23,784 nucleotides of DNA from a virus: the IMG/VR virus record IMGVR_UViG_3300012147_000087, positions 1-23,784 of that record. The stretch is one strand, 5' to 3'. Position 1 is the first letter of the stretch. Every line of letters begins with the position of its first letter. The notes under the pieces were generated by a model, which saw nothing but the letters and a program-made list of their open reading frames with translations, searched no databases and was not told the origin of the DNA. Shown here piece after piece: positions 14,794-22,546 of the stretch. The position numbers and the translations under genes were made by a program.

Positions 14794-17205
14794 CTATGCA
14801 AAAAAGTACTCAGACTCAAGTATTCTGTTGAGGTCTAAATCACCCCGATCCGGGGTCGGTGGGATACCACCATTAGGTAGCGACATGGCTGTTGTGATGT
14901 ACAGATCGTATAGCGGATCATGGTCTTTGTACATGTTCACAAATACTCTTTGTATTACATTACGAAACCGCTCTACGTCACAAGCATGTGTACCGAAGTC
15001 ATCGTGTATCATAGAAAATCTGGTAATACCGTGGTCCACGGCCTCGTTTATAGTCAGCATCATGTGTGCTGAGTCAAGACTGTGTACAAAGTTAGGGGCA
15101 ATACCCTGCATCTGCTTTTCTGGACTGATTATTTTCGTGTCTACTGATAACCTAAGCCGTATGTCGCCCATGAGTGAGGTGTGGACCCGTGTGCTGGTAG
15201 TCTTCTTGACAGCCATATACACTGGGAAGCCTGCGGGGTTTACCCACCAAACAGGGAGGTTACTGCCTGCGGTCTGTTTGGCAACTTCCTGTAGCCACGT
15301 CATAGCGTCCCTCGCGGATACAACAATGTCACTGATGGACTCCCACAGGCTATTGTTAAAGTAGCTAGCAGCCTTATTCACATCCTCGAAGAAGTACCTA
15401 TCGAGCTCCATGAGAGCATCCACGACAAACCCGAAACAGGAATATTTAGTAGAGCCGTAGGGTAAAGTCATTACAGGACGCTTGGCAATCTTACGAGATA
15501 TACCTCCGTGCTTATCTGCAAAAGCCAACCACTGAGTACGCTCCTCCGAATACGGCATTTCCTTGATCCGTTCCAAGGCCCTGTCCGCTACCTGTTGGTA
15601 AACATCAGCGGGTTGGTCGGATGGTACCAGATTGGTAGCGGCACCGCCCACAGTGTCCCGTAGCAGGGCTGAGAAGTTTTGTAAGCCATTACAGCTACCG
15701 TCCATACCTACAGGGAGATAACTGATAAACGCATCGGGATCATACACCGCTTCGGCGTATTCCAAACAGAACGCTAGGAACATATACGGTGAGTCTGCAT
15801 CGGACCAGAAGTCAAGGTACCCTAGCGGGTCCTCGGCTGTGCGTTGGATGTGCTGGATGTTATCCGTAACCCACCGTACGCGGTCGTCGAAGCTGACTTT
15901 GTCCACCCCGAAGCAGTTAGCACCGTGTACCGCCAACCAGTAAAGCCCATTCTCACCCAGCACCTTACCCTCTTTGAAAGTGAGCAACGCGCGGTTGAAG
16001 TCGGACCCTTGTGGGTTCAGCCCCGAGCTTGAAGCGTACACACGCCCTCTAAAATCGCACTGGTACACGAACCATATTTCTTTGTACTGGCTATAGTTAG
16101 AAGCCATCTGTATTACACGTGCAACCTCGTAAGCCCGAGAGGCTCGGCTGATCTCATCTGTGTACAACTGAGATATCTCTGCTTTCCAGACTAAGAACTC
16201 CTTGAAGGTTGCCGCATCCATCTCCTTAGGTGGGGTGTCCACCCGGAACTTCGGCATGTCTCTAGGCTCCTTATTCGGTAGGCCCACAGCAAGATTACGG
16301 CCCCATACATCTTTGAGGATGCCAAGGACAGCCCGGTTTATTTTCCACGGGGTTCGTTGCATCGCGTTCACAGCAGAGTAAACCACACTCAGGTCATGAT
16401 CTTGTACGAAATCTTGCTCGGGCCCGTTCAGGCCCTTAATAAAGGGTGTTCGTTGGCGCATGGCCTCAGACCAGTACCCACCACTGTTCAAGCCCGTCCA
16501 GTCGTCTGGTGGAATGATGCAGGGCTTCGTATAAGGGTGCAGGAGAGAGGCGTACTCGTTGTACGATCCTATCCACTCCACGGCCTCCGGGGTAGCAACG
16601 ACAATATAGCTGTACCGATTGTTTCGGAGCTTCTTTTTGGAGATGGTAACAAGGTCTGTTGCTTTCAGAACTTGGTCCAGTAACGCGGTACCCACGCCCA
16701 CTCTAACGTCCTTAGGCCACGAGTCCCACTGCATACCCTTTTTCTTGGAGGTCACTGCTAGTACATTACGCATGTGTCGGTAAGCCTTGGTGTTTTTACG
16801 GCTAAAGTCTTTCATGATCGTAGCGTAATACTCCGGGTTCATCTGCTTAAAAGCTGAGAACCTTTGCTCATCCTCTAGGAACAGACCAATGTCCATAGAC
16901 ACTTGTGTTACTGTGCGGGACAGGTGCAGCTTGTTAAGTACTGTCTTTAGGACTATGTAAGCTACAGACTCGTAGTTCATACCCTTGAGCATCTTTTTGT
17001 AACGCCCGTGTTTTCTGGCACCCTCATCGCAAAACTCTTCTATCTGTGCGGCTAATGGTCGGACCAGCTTGTTTAAAAGCTGTTGCCCATAGCCCGTGTC
17101 CGCACCGCGTCCTTGGTCCTGAGCAGCGGTTGCACTCGTAGTGTACCGCTCTACGCCTTGGAGTACCAAGTCGTCTTCTAACAATAGTTGATCCTGTAGC
17201 TCCAT
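14794..17205 (-). CDS. Single-subunit DNA-dependent RNA polymerase (T7 gp1-like)
   Basis: An 803-residue T7-family RNA polymerase (T7 883; phiKMV-type enzymes are also shorter). It transcribes phage genes from phage-specific promoters. Catalytic landmarks are all present: D502 in MDGSCNGLQNFSALLRD (T7 D537), K575 and Y583 in AKRPVMTLPYGS (T7 K631 and Y639, same eight-residue spacing), GIAPNFVHSLDSAH around 701-714, and D735 in MIHDDFGTH (T7 D812; the next residue is D instead of S). The specificity loop around 664-698 differs from T7 at promoter-reading positions. It starts by a TAATG overlap with the endonuclease VII gene, preceded by AAAGG. Its placement after the replication genes and before the virion genes is the phiKMV-type order. 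Confidence 0.98.
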   Translation of the reverse strand: MELQDQLLLEDDLVLQGVERYTTSATAAQDQGRGADTGYGQQLLNKLVRPLAAQIEEFCDEGARKHGRYKKMLKGMNYESVAYIVLKTVLNKLHLSRTVTQVSMDIGLFLEDEQRFSAFKQMNPEYYATIMKDFSRKNTKAYRHMRNVLAVTSKKKGMQWDSWPKDVRVGVGTALLDQVLKATDLVTISKKKLRNNRYSYIVVATPEAVEWIGSYNEYASLLHPYTKPCIIPPDDWTGLNSGGYWSEAMRQRTPFIKGLNGPEQDFVQDHDLSVVYSAVNAMQRTPWKINRAVLGILKDVWGRNLAVGLPNKEPRDMPKFRVDTPPKEMDAATFKEFLVWKAEISQLYTDEISRASRAYEVARVIQMASNYSQYKEIWFVYQCDFRGRVYASSSGLNPQGSDFNRALLTFKEGKVLGENGLYWLAVHGANCFGVDKVSFDDRVRWVTDNIQHIQRTAEDPLGYLDFWSDADSPYMFLAFCLEYAEAVYDPDAFISYLPVGMDGSCNGLQNFSALLRDTVGGAATNLVPSDQPADVYQQVADRALERIKEMPYSEERTQWLAFADKHGGISRKIAKRPVMTLPYGSTKYSCFGFVVDALMELDRYFFEDVNKAASYFNNSLWESISDIVVSARDAMTWLQEVAKQTAGSNLPVWWVNPAGFPVYMAVKKTTSTRVHTSLMGDIRLRLSVDTKIISPEKQMQGIAPNFVHSLDSAHMMLTINEAVDHGITRFSMIHDDFGTHACDVERFRNVIQRVFVNMYKDHDPLYDLYITTAMSLPNGGIPPTPDRGDLDLNRILESEYFFA

Positions 17206-17612
17206 TACTTTGCCTTTATGTTTTGAATTGCTTTCGCTTTTGCACGAGCCATACGTGTCTTCTTATTCCGTAACAGTCTTTTCTCGTCTTCTGTTTTGTG
17301 GGTTGGGTGGTAGACTGCGCTTGCACCGGGGTCCCCAAAGGTCACCCAGTATGCGATGATACGGTTTAAGAAGTCCTGCGGTCCGCGACCTCGGGCACCT
17401 CTCCGAGCAAGGTTGAGCACCTTACCCTCAATGCCGTTACAGTTACGGCATAGAACGCCTCGGACATGTCCCTGACTATGATCGTGATCCAGACACCAAT
17501 CTTTAGTAGGGATCGTCGCCAAGTCGATGGAGCAAATAGCGCACTCATACTTTTGCGCTTCCGCTAGTTTCTTCTTGTGCGAAAGTACCTGAGCGGTTGA
17601 CAATCTCTTCAT
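17205..17612 (-). CDS. Endonuclease VII-like Holliday junction resolvase
   Basis: Encodes 135 residues with the recombination endonuclease VII (T4 gp49) fold signature: zinc ligands C24-x2-C27 and C55-x2-C58, and the His-Me finger active site CLDHDHSQGHVRGVLCRNCN (D42, H43, N59 corresponding to T4 D40, H41 and N62). The enzyme resolves branched DNA before packaging; T7 itself uses the unrelated gp3 for this, while phiKMV-type phages carry endonuclease VII. The basic Lys/Arg/Ala tail probably binds DNA. The start at 17612 is fixed by AAGGA six or seven bases upstream and lies 68 bases inside the upstream gene, in another frame. The stop forms TAATG with the RNA polymerase start. Confidence 0.93.
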   Translation of the reverse strand: MKRLSTAQVLSHKKKLAEAQKYECAICSIDLATIPTKDWCLDHDHSQGHVRGVLCRNCNGIEGKVLNLARRGARGRGPQDFLNRIIAYWVTFGDPGASAVYHPTHKTEDEKRLLRNKKTRMARAKAKAIQNIKAK

Positions 17613-17877
17613 ACGATTTCCTTACCATGTTGTTGATGTAATCCTCTAGAAAGTCTGCATCTCGGGAAAACGTAGTGTGTCGAAACTTCCAGATACGGTA
17701 TAGAGTGGTTTTGCAAACAGTAATACCAATCTCTTTACTGTACCAATTACGGATGGCCCGAAATGCTCTACGGCGATCCACTTTATTGTCGCACGTGATC
17801 GTGAGGGCACAATAGTTAAGCTCTCCCTCAAAATCAAACCACGGCATTAACATTTGAACGATCATCTTCTTAGTCAT
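17545..17877 (-). CDS. Hypothetical protein, possible DNA-binding helix-turn-helix (110 aa)
   Basis: I do not recognise this 110-residue protein. It starts at an ATG at 17877, eight bases inside the previous gene, with only a weak GGAT upstream, and its last 68 bases are shared with the endonuclease VII gene. The N-terminal part is mixed alpha/beta (FDFEGELNYCALTITCDNK), followed by a basic helix (DRRRAFRAIRNWYSKE). The segment GITVCKTTLYRIWKFRHTTF around residues 51-70 has the spacing and character of a helix-turn-helix recognition unit, so DNA binding is plausible but unproven. The compact overlaps with exonuclease-side and resolvase genes suggest it is made with the DNA-processing proteins. 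Confidence 0.72.
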   Translation of the reverse strand: MTKKMIVQMLMPWFDFEGELNYCALTITCDNKVDRRRAFRAIRNWYSKEIGITVCKTTLYRIWKFRHTTFSRDADFLEDYINNMVRKSYEEIVNRSGTFAQEETSGSAKV

Positions 17878-18133
17878 ACTGTTTATCCACCTCTCTGATT
17901 ACAGCGCGTACAGTTCGTAGGCACTGGGCGATCTTCTCTGCTAGTTCAGGATGGTCATCGTAAACTGCCCAATACACCTCAAGGAGCATAGTGACGTGGG
18001 CCCTCAAGATTATGTCCTCTAGGATCATTTTGTCCAGAGGGTTGTACTCCGCGATAAGAGCGATCAAGTTTTCTACGGACTCATACGCGGCGATACATGT
18101 GGTTGCCTCTTCTGGGCTCATCATGTTTTTCAT
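17870..18133 (-). CDS. Hypothetical protein (87 aa)
   Basis: Function unknown. Encodes 87 residues, acidic overall and predicted by eye to be all-helical (AYESVENLIALIAEYNP, then MILEDIILRAHVTMLLEVYW, then LAEKIAQCLRTVRAVIREVD). There is no cysteine pair, signal peptide or convincing membrane helix. The ATG overlaps the exonuclease stop as ATGA and has a good AAGGAG five bases upstream within the end of the exonuclease gene, so the gene is very likely translated. A second in-frame ATG four codons in is less well placed. It may be a helical-bundle accessory of the replication/recombination block, but that is only positional inference. Confidence 0.8.
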   Translation of the reverse strand: MKNMMSPEEATTCIAAYESVENLIALIAEYNPLDKMILEDIILRAHVTMLLEVYWAVYDDHPELAEKIAQCLRTVRAVIREVDKQYD

Positions 18134-19179
18134 TTACACTCCTTAAAGTATTTTAGCACATCGAACTCACCGGGTTCGCGCCGCATCCAGAGTAGCTGTG
18201 CTTCTGCTACAAATACTTTCTGCCACGGGGCCTTTTTACCAGTCTCCCAGTGCTTAAACCCTACATCCTGTCCATACGCTTTATACAGACTGCACACTAA
18301 GGCGTATGCCTGTGCGTCGGTCTTTACCCGTTTCAACAGCTCGTAAGCTACTACAGGACCGCATGGTCCGGGTTTACGGTTGTCGAGTAAACCTTGGGCC
18401 TTAGAGCGGGCCTGTAGTGTCCCTGCGGGGTCTTGGAGTGTCTTTAGAGCTTTGGTTACAGCAGCAGTCGGTTTAACTGCATTTAAAACCCGTCCCGGTA
18501 GTGCCGGGATACCCTGTATGTTGTCGGCTGTGTCTCCTGTGAGCATCTGGGCCCAAAAGAACGCATTACCTTTACCCACGATCTTAGGGGAAGACTTAGA
18601 ACGATCCAGCTCAACGTACCCAAAACCTTCGACGGTTTCGAGGTCCCCGGTGTCCCAGTCAAGGTGGATACCCTGACACATCTGTAGGTCCTTATCTTTA
18701 GACACGAGAACAGATAATTCTGGGGTACCCGCCTGAATAGCGGACCAGTTCGCTTGGCATAAACCATCATCCGCTTCCTGTGTTTCCCAGCTCTTAGCAT
18801 GACGCTTACGCTCCATCCACGACTTGATCGTATGCAGGTGCTTGGGCTTGACCTTGTCCTTGCGGTTGCCTTGGTATTCTTTTTGGATCGCTAGAGTGTA
18901 GCGGTTACCTTTATCCCCGTGAGAAGCAGTCAGGTGCGATAACACCGTCTCTGCCCCCGCTAGTAAACGAAGGGTCTCAATGGCTACATCGTGATTGTGC
19001 ATCATGGTGTCTAAGGACTTTGTGTCGTCCGCAGATACCTGATAAGCCAAAAAGTCCCCGTCTACGTGCAGGACACGCCCCGAAACCATCGTAGGGTATA
19101 TTGGTTCTGGTAGGGCATGTCCTGTTACGGTAGAGGGATCAAGGCCGAATAGGTTTTTTAACTTCTCGGCCTTATCCAT
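18130..19179 (-). CDS. 5'-3' exonuclease (T7 gp6-like, FEN family)
   Basis: A 349-residue member of the 5'-3' exonuclease/flap endonuclease family; T7 gp6 has 300 residues. In T7 it removes RNA primers and degrades host DNA to feed replication. The metal-binding acidic residues are in place: VDGDFLAYQ (D40, D42), QEADDGLCQ (E135, D137, D138), LVSKDKDLQM (D162, D164) and TGDTADNIQGIPALPG (D216, D219). A YQGNRKDKVKP segment near 102-112 parallels the DNA-contacting YKANRK segment of T7 gp6. The N-terminus has about 35 extra residues before the first motif. The ATG overlaps the stop of the ssDNA-binding gene as TAATG and has no clear Shine-Dalgarno, so translation is probably coupled. Confidence 0.96.
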   Translation of the reverse strand: MDKAEKLKNLFGLDPSTVTGHALPEPIYPTMVSGRVLHVDGDFLAYQVSADDTKSLDTMMHNHDVAIETLRLLAGAETVLSHLTASHGDKGNRYTLAIQKEYQGNRKDKVKPKHLHTIKSWMERKRHAKSWETQEADDGLCQANWSAIQAGTPELSVLVSKDKDLQMCQGIHLDWDTGDLETVEGFGYVELDRSKSSPKIVGKGNAFFWAQMLTGDTADNIQGIPALPGRVLNAVKPTAAVTKALKTLQDPAGTLQARSKAQGLLDNRKPGPCGPVVAYELLKRVKTDAQAYALVCSLYKAYGQDVGFKHWETGKKAPWQKVFVAEAQLLWMRREPGEFDVLKYFKECK

Positions 19180-20147
19180 TAGTCTAAGCCTAACTCTGCA
19201 AGCATGTCGTCTGCATCATCAGAAGGGGATGTCGTCGCACTCCCAGCACTCCCAGTTGCCTTGGACTTTGTGGAGGTTTTCTTTTGAGGAGCAGGACCAG
19301 CATCTTTTTTCGCTACGGTCTTTTTTACAGGTGCTTTAGTGACCTCTTCTTCTACTTCCTCTTCTTTGGGCTCTTCCTCTTGGTCGTCAAGACCCAGCAG
19401 GAGTGTCTGCATGGCAGAACCTTCCCAATCCAGCGCGTCTTTGATCTTCTGCTGGATAAAGTTAGAAGATACTTCCTCTTCGATTTCTTCACCCGTCTTC
19501 TCGTTCTTCGTCTTTTTCTTGTATGTACCTTCGATCTCGATACTATCCCACTGTTCAAACGTGGGGTTTTCTACCAAGAACAACTGTAAGGGGTATGACG
19601 CAGGTGGTACCTTATTCGTGATGTCTGTGTGTCCCACCACGTCTCCTGTTTCTGGGTCCACTTTCTCGATCAGTGGGGACTCAATGATGTCGATAGAAGC
19701 ATAGGGATTACCCGAGCCCTTGGCGACACCGTGCGAGATGGTGAGGCGAAACACGTCGTCGAGCATGTGGTACATGTGATCCAGACCACGATTGTAATCC
19801 ATGTCCTTGAACAGCTTGTAAAATTTAGCTCTTTCGTTGACCTTCATACTCATGGGGAACGGACGGACGATACGACCTACGATCTTTTTCTTACCATCGA
19901 CCTCGATCTCGTCCATGTTGTTTTTACCGAAGCACTCAAAGACTAGCTGGACTTCCATCTCGGGAGACTTGGCTTGGCCCTTGTAGTCCCCTTGTGGGTG
20001 TGTACCCAGCTCAATATATCCCACGAGTCGAGCGGGACACTTACCGACTTCCGGGAGGCGCATACCGCCGCCTTTGGTTGGCTCACTGTGGTTAACTGAG
20101 CCCTTTGTGGACTTGGCTTGTTTTAGTAGTGATTGATTATTAGACAT
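19179..20147 (-). CDS. Single-stranded DNA-binding protein, extended, with acidic C-terminal tail
   Basis: A 322-residue protein between DNA polymerase and exonuclease, where a phage ssDNA-binding protein is expected (T7 gp2.5 is 232 aa). Residues about 25-170 look like an OB-fold: GGMRLPEVGKCPARLVGYIE, then SPEMEVQLVFECFGKN and a long loop with GRIVRPFPMSMKVNERAKF. The region after about 250 is low-complexity: Glu-rich (DDQEEEPKEEEVEEEV), then Lys/Ala/Thr/Ser-rich (PVKKTVAKK). It ends with DDADDMLAELGLD, the acidic tail with a hydrophobic end that SSB proteins use to recruit partners. The start has AAGG about eight bases upstream. I infer function from fold pattern, tail and neighbours; sequence identity to gp2.5 is not obvious. 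Confidence 0.82.
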   Translation of the reverse strand: MSNNQSLLKQAKSTKGSVNHSEPTKGGGMRLPEVGKCPARLVGYIELGTHPQGDYKGQAKSPEMEVQLVFECFGKNNMDEIEVDGKKKIVGRIVRPFPMSMKVNERAKFYKLFKDMDYNRGLDHMYHMLDDVFRLTISHGVAKGSGNPYASIDIIESPLIEKVDPETGDVVGHTDITNKVPPASYPLQLFLVENPTFEQWDSIEIEGTYKKKTKNEKTGEEIEEEVSSNFIQQKIKDALDWEGSAMQTLLLGLDDQEEEPKEEEVEEEVTKAPVKKTVAKKDAGPAPQKKTSTKSKATGSAGSATTSPSDDADDMLAELGLD

Positions 20148-20169
20148 TACTGTACCTTTTCGTTCGTTG

Positions 20170-22434
20170 TTATTTATGTTTTAATTCTAGCATGTTTGGC
20201 CCTACTTCAACTTCTACGGGAAATGGGACCGTGATCTCCACCCCGAATTGACGGAACCAATCGTCTACGGACTCCATTATCCGCTTTACATCGGCGCACA
20301 CCTGATCGACTACGTCGGGGTGGCTGTCCACCCATACACAGTCATGTACTGTATTGCACAGGAACGCCCTGCCACCGTAATTGTCGTTGGAGACGAAGTG
20401 CCTCCACAACCAGCCACAGGTGCCCTGTACAATTTCCCCGCCCGTACCCTGTATCGGGTAGTTTTTCATCTCTGTAGGGCTAAAGGACTCCTCGATCCCA
20501 CGATCACGCTGCCAGTCTTGAGCAGGCCATGATCTAAAGTGGTACATACAACCAGTGGGGGCTTGCCAGAACCCCCTACGGAAAGTACCTTGGTTTGTAG
20601 GATCAAAGAAATACGTTACATCTTTTTTGACCCGTTCTTCAACCTCCTCGTTAAATTTAACAATGCCCGGGTATGTAGCCTCATCTGCCGCGATGAGTTC
20701 TTTTACCTCATCGACCTCCATACCCGTAAAACTAGCAATCAAAACAGCACCCGCACCGTACGCCCGTTGAAACGAGAATATCTTAGCGGCTGTCCGTCTC
20801 TTCTTCCAAAGTGCGTGATCTGGGTGATCCTCATCCTTTACCAGAGCGAGGACCTCTTCGTAAGACACACCGTACTTCGGTTGGATCGCTACCCGCTTAC
20901 AGTGAAAGTCGATCTTATTACGCAAGTCTTTTAACAAATTGTAGTCTTTAGTGAGTACACCCTGCACGACAACTTCGAGCTGGCTGTAATCAGCTTCAAC
21001 CATAGTACCATCTTTAAAACGAGATGTAAACACCCTTTTTAAATTAGATTTATCAGCCCTCGGTACGTTTTGGAGGTTAGGGTTGTCTGAACTCAATCGT
21101 GACGTTACCGTAGCGCAGTGATTTAAGTTGTGATGTATGCGATTATCCCGCTGGTCTACTGCTGTGAGCATCCCTGTGAGCTGCCCGTCTTTTCCTCGGG
21201 ACAAGAAGTACGTGTTGATCTCCTTGTTTAAGTCCTCATAGCGTGAAAGAACCTCACAGAAGGGTACGCCACTGTGCTTCAAAGCTGAGATGGTGCCCCC
21301 GGAGGTGCTATAGAGGGGATTGCCCGCACCATCGAAGCTCTTGGTCTCCCAGTGAGGATATCCACGGGTGTATCCGGGGAAGGTGTAGTAAAAATCTTGG
21401 TACTTGGTTTTGTAATCCCCGGGAACCTTTACTTTCTTTGTCTTCGGCTCACCCTTCTTCTTACCACTGAGATAGTACAGCACGGATAGGCCCGACTCGG
21501 GGTCTACCAGCTCCCCTGAGGGCGACTGGGTAGCTTTGTCCTGTTGGATGGTAGACCCGTCACTCAGGACATAATGGTCCTGCTGTAGCGTACTCCGTGC
21601 GAGCTCACCTGTTTTCGGATCAGGGTACGTATCCTGCTTTCGATACTTCACCACCCCTCCAAAAATCAGACACGATTTATGCACACGTGATCCCCAGTTA
21701 AAAACAAGTTCTTCCGGCAGCACGGGTACGAACTCTTCCAAGGAGGCACTAGCCTCTACCCGTTGGGCACTGAGGTCCCTGAACTGTGCTGCGGCTTCCT
21801 CCATGTCTATCTGTAACCCGTTGTACTCCATCTCCGTCGTAGCACACAGACCGTCCATACGGGACCAGATGGCCTTAATCATACCTAATTCTTTGGCCCG
21901 CTTAATCTGACCGAGGAATATCTTTTCGGTATTGCCGATGTCTCCACCGTTACGCCCCTCTTCCAAAGTTCCAACCGTGTAGTCGATCAAGAGGTCTGGG
22001 TTTATGTCGGATGTTTGTACACCCGCATCCCAGAGAACTTTGATCTCATCAATTTTCTCTGTGCCACCGTATCGCGGAGCTGTCTCTGTTAGGGAGCAAT
22101 AGTGGAACCGCTGGTCCTGACCGTGTAGTAGGTACTCTACGTACTGGCAATCCCAGATACGCCCACCACGTTTAAAGAACGCTTTGAGGGCTGGGTTGGC
22201 CCACTGCCAAAGCATGTCGAACTTGTAGTTAAAGCCAACAAGTAGCGTGACGTGCTCCGGGATGTCTACCCACTGCGCGTCGTACCTGTCCTTGCAATAC
22301 GTCCAACTACACTTGTCGTCACCCTGTATCTTCCAACCGTGCATAACGATGTAGTTGTCAGGGTGCCACGGGGACCCTTTGCGCTTCTTGAAAACGCCCG
22401 TCTGTGTCTCTGTGTCGTGTACCATATAAACCAT
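20170..22434 (-). CDS. DNA polymerase, family A (T7 gp5-like) with 3'-5' exonuclease domain
   Basis: A 754-residue replicative polymerase (T7 gp5 has 704). The proofreading domain shows Exo I VHDTET (D7, E9), Exo II GFNYKFD (N69, D73) and Exo III GGDIGNTE (D165). Polymerase motifs are TSRLSSDNPNLQNVP (442-456 region), motif A ADYSQLEVVV (D482), motif B RTAAKIFSFQRAYGAG (R547, K551, Y559) and motif C TVHDCVWVD (H697, D698). Motif C has Cys where most family A enzymes have Glu. Residues about 255-375 form a Lys/Pro/Gly-rich insertion between the exonuclease/palm junction and the PLYSTSGG segment, which explains most of the extra length. The start has AAGGA eight bases upstream, overlapping the end of the preceding small gene. 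Expected to work with host thioredoxin or an equivalent, which is not visible here. Confidence 0.97.
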   Translation of the reverse strand: MVYMVHDTETQTGVFKKRKGSPWHPDNYIVMHGWKIQGDDKCSWTYCKDRYDAQWVDIPEHVTLLVGFNYKFDMLWQWANPALKAFFKRGGRIWDCQYVEYLLHGQDQRFHYCSLTETAPRYGGTEKIDEIKVLWDAGVQTSDINPDLLIDYTVGTLEEGRNGGDIGNTEKIFLGQIKRAKELGMIKAIWSRMDGLCATTEMEYNGLQIDMEEAAAQFRDLSAQRVEASASLEEFVPVLPEELVFNWGSRVHKSCLIFGGVVKYRKQDTYPDPKTGELARSTLQQDHYVLSDGSTIQQDKATQSPSGELVDPESGLSVLYYLSGKKKGEPKTKKVKVPGDYKTKYQDFYYTFPGYTRGYPHWETKSFDGAGNPLYSTSGGTISALKHSGVPFCEVLSRYEDLNKEINTYFLSRGKDGQLTGMLTAVDQRDNRIHHNLNHCATVTSRLSSDNPNLQNVPRADKSNLKRVFTSRFKDGTMVEADYSQLEVVVQGVLTKDYNLLKDLRNKIDFHCKRVAIQPKYGVSYEEVLALVKDEDHPDHALWKKRRTAAKIFSFQRAYGAGAVLIASFTGMEVDEVKELIAADEATYPGIVKFNEEVEERVKKDVTYFFDPTNQGTFRRGFWQAPTGCMYHFRSWPAQDWQRDRGIEESFSPTEMKNYPIQGTGGEIVQGTCGWLWRHFVSNDNYGGRAFLCNTVHDCVWVDSHPDVVDQVCADVKRIMESVDDWFRQFGVEITVPFPVEVEVGPNMLELKHK

Positions 22435-22447
22435 TGTGTTGTCCTTG

Positions 22448-22546
22448 TTAGGGTGCAGAGCCCCACCATGCTATAAACACTACGAGGCATAAGAAATAGA
22501 GCATGAGAATGAGGAAAAGTCGTGGGTCCGGCGCGTTAGAGTTCAT
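22448..22546 (-). CDS. Small single-pass membrane peptide (32 aa)
   Basis: A 33-codon gene filling the apparent gap before DNA polymerase. It begins at ATG 22546, eleven bases inside the 90-aa gene in another frame, with GAGGAA seven bases upstream, and stops at 22448, where the DNA polymerase ribosome site begins. The peptide starts MNSNAPDPR, has an uninterrupted hydrophobic stretch from L10 to W28 (LFLILMLYFLCLVVFIAWW) long enough for one membrane helix, and ends GSAP. Start, ribosome site, overlap and stop all fit the tight spacing of this operon, so I regard it as real. No family is recognised; tiny hydrophobic early/middle proteins of podoviruses often act on host membranes, but no specific role can be assigned. 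Confidence 0.72.
   Translation of the reverse strand: MNSNAPDPRLFLILMLYFLCLVVFIAWWGSAP

Noticed and set aside
14783-15364. Plus-strand open frame (193 codons) opposite the RNA polymerase gene
   Set aside because: It lies over catalytic and specificity regions of the polymerase whose codons are constrained; no Shine-Dalgarno or family match, so it is a shadow.
18483-18800. Alternative-frame minus-strand ORF inside the exonuclease gene
   Set aside because: It crosses the FEN catalytic motifs in the wrong frame and yields an Arg-rich product without any recognisable feature.
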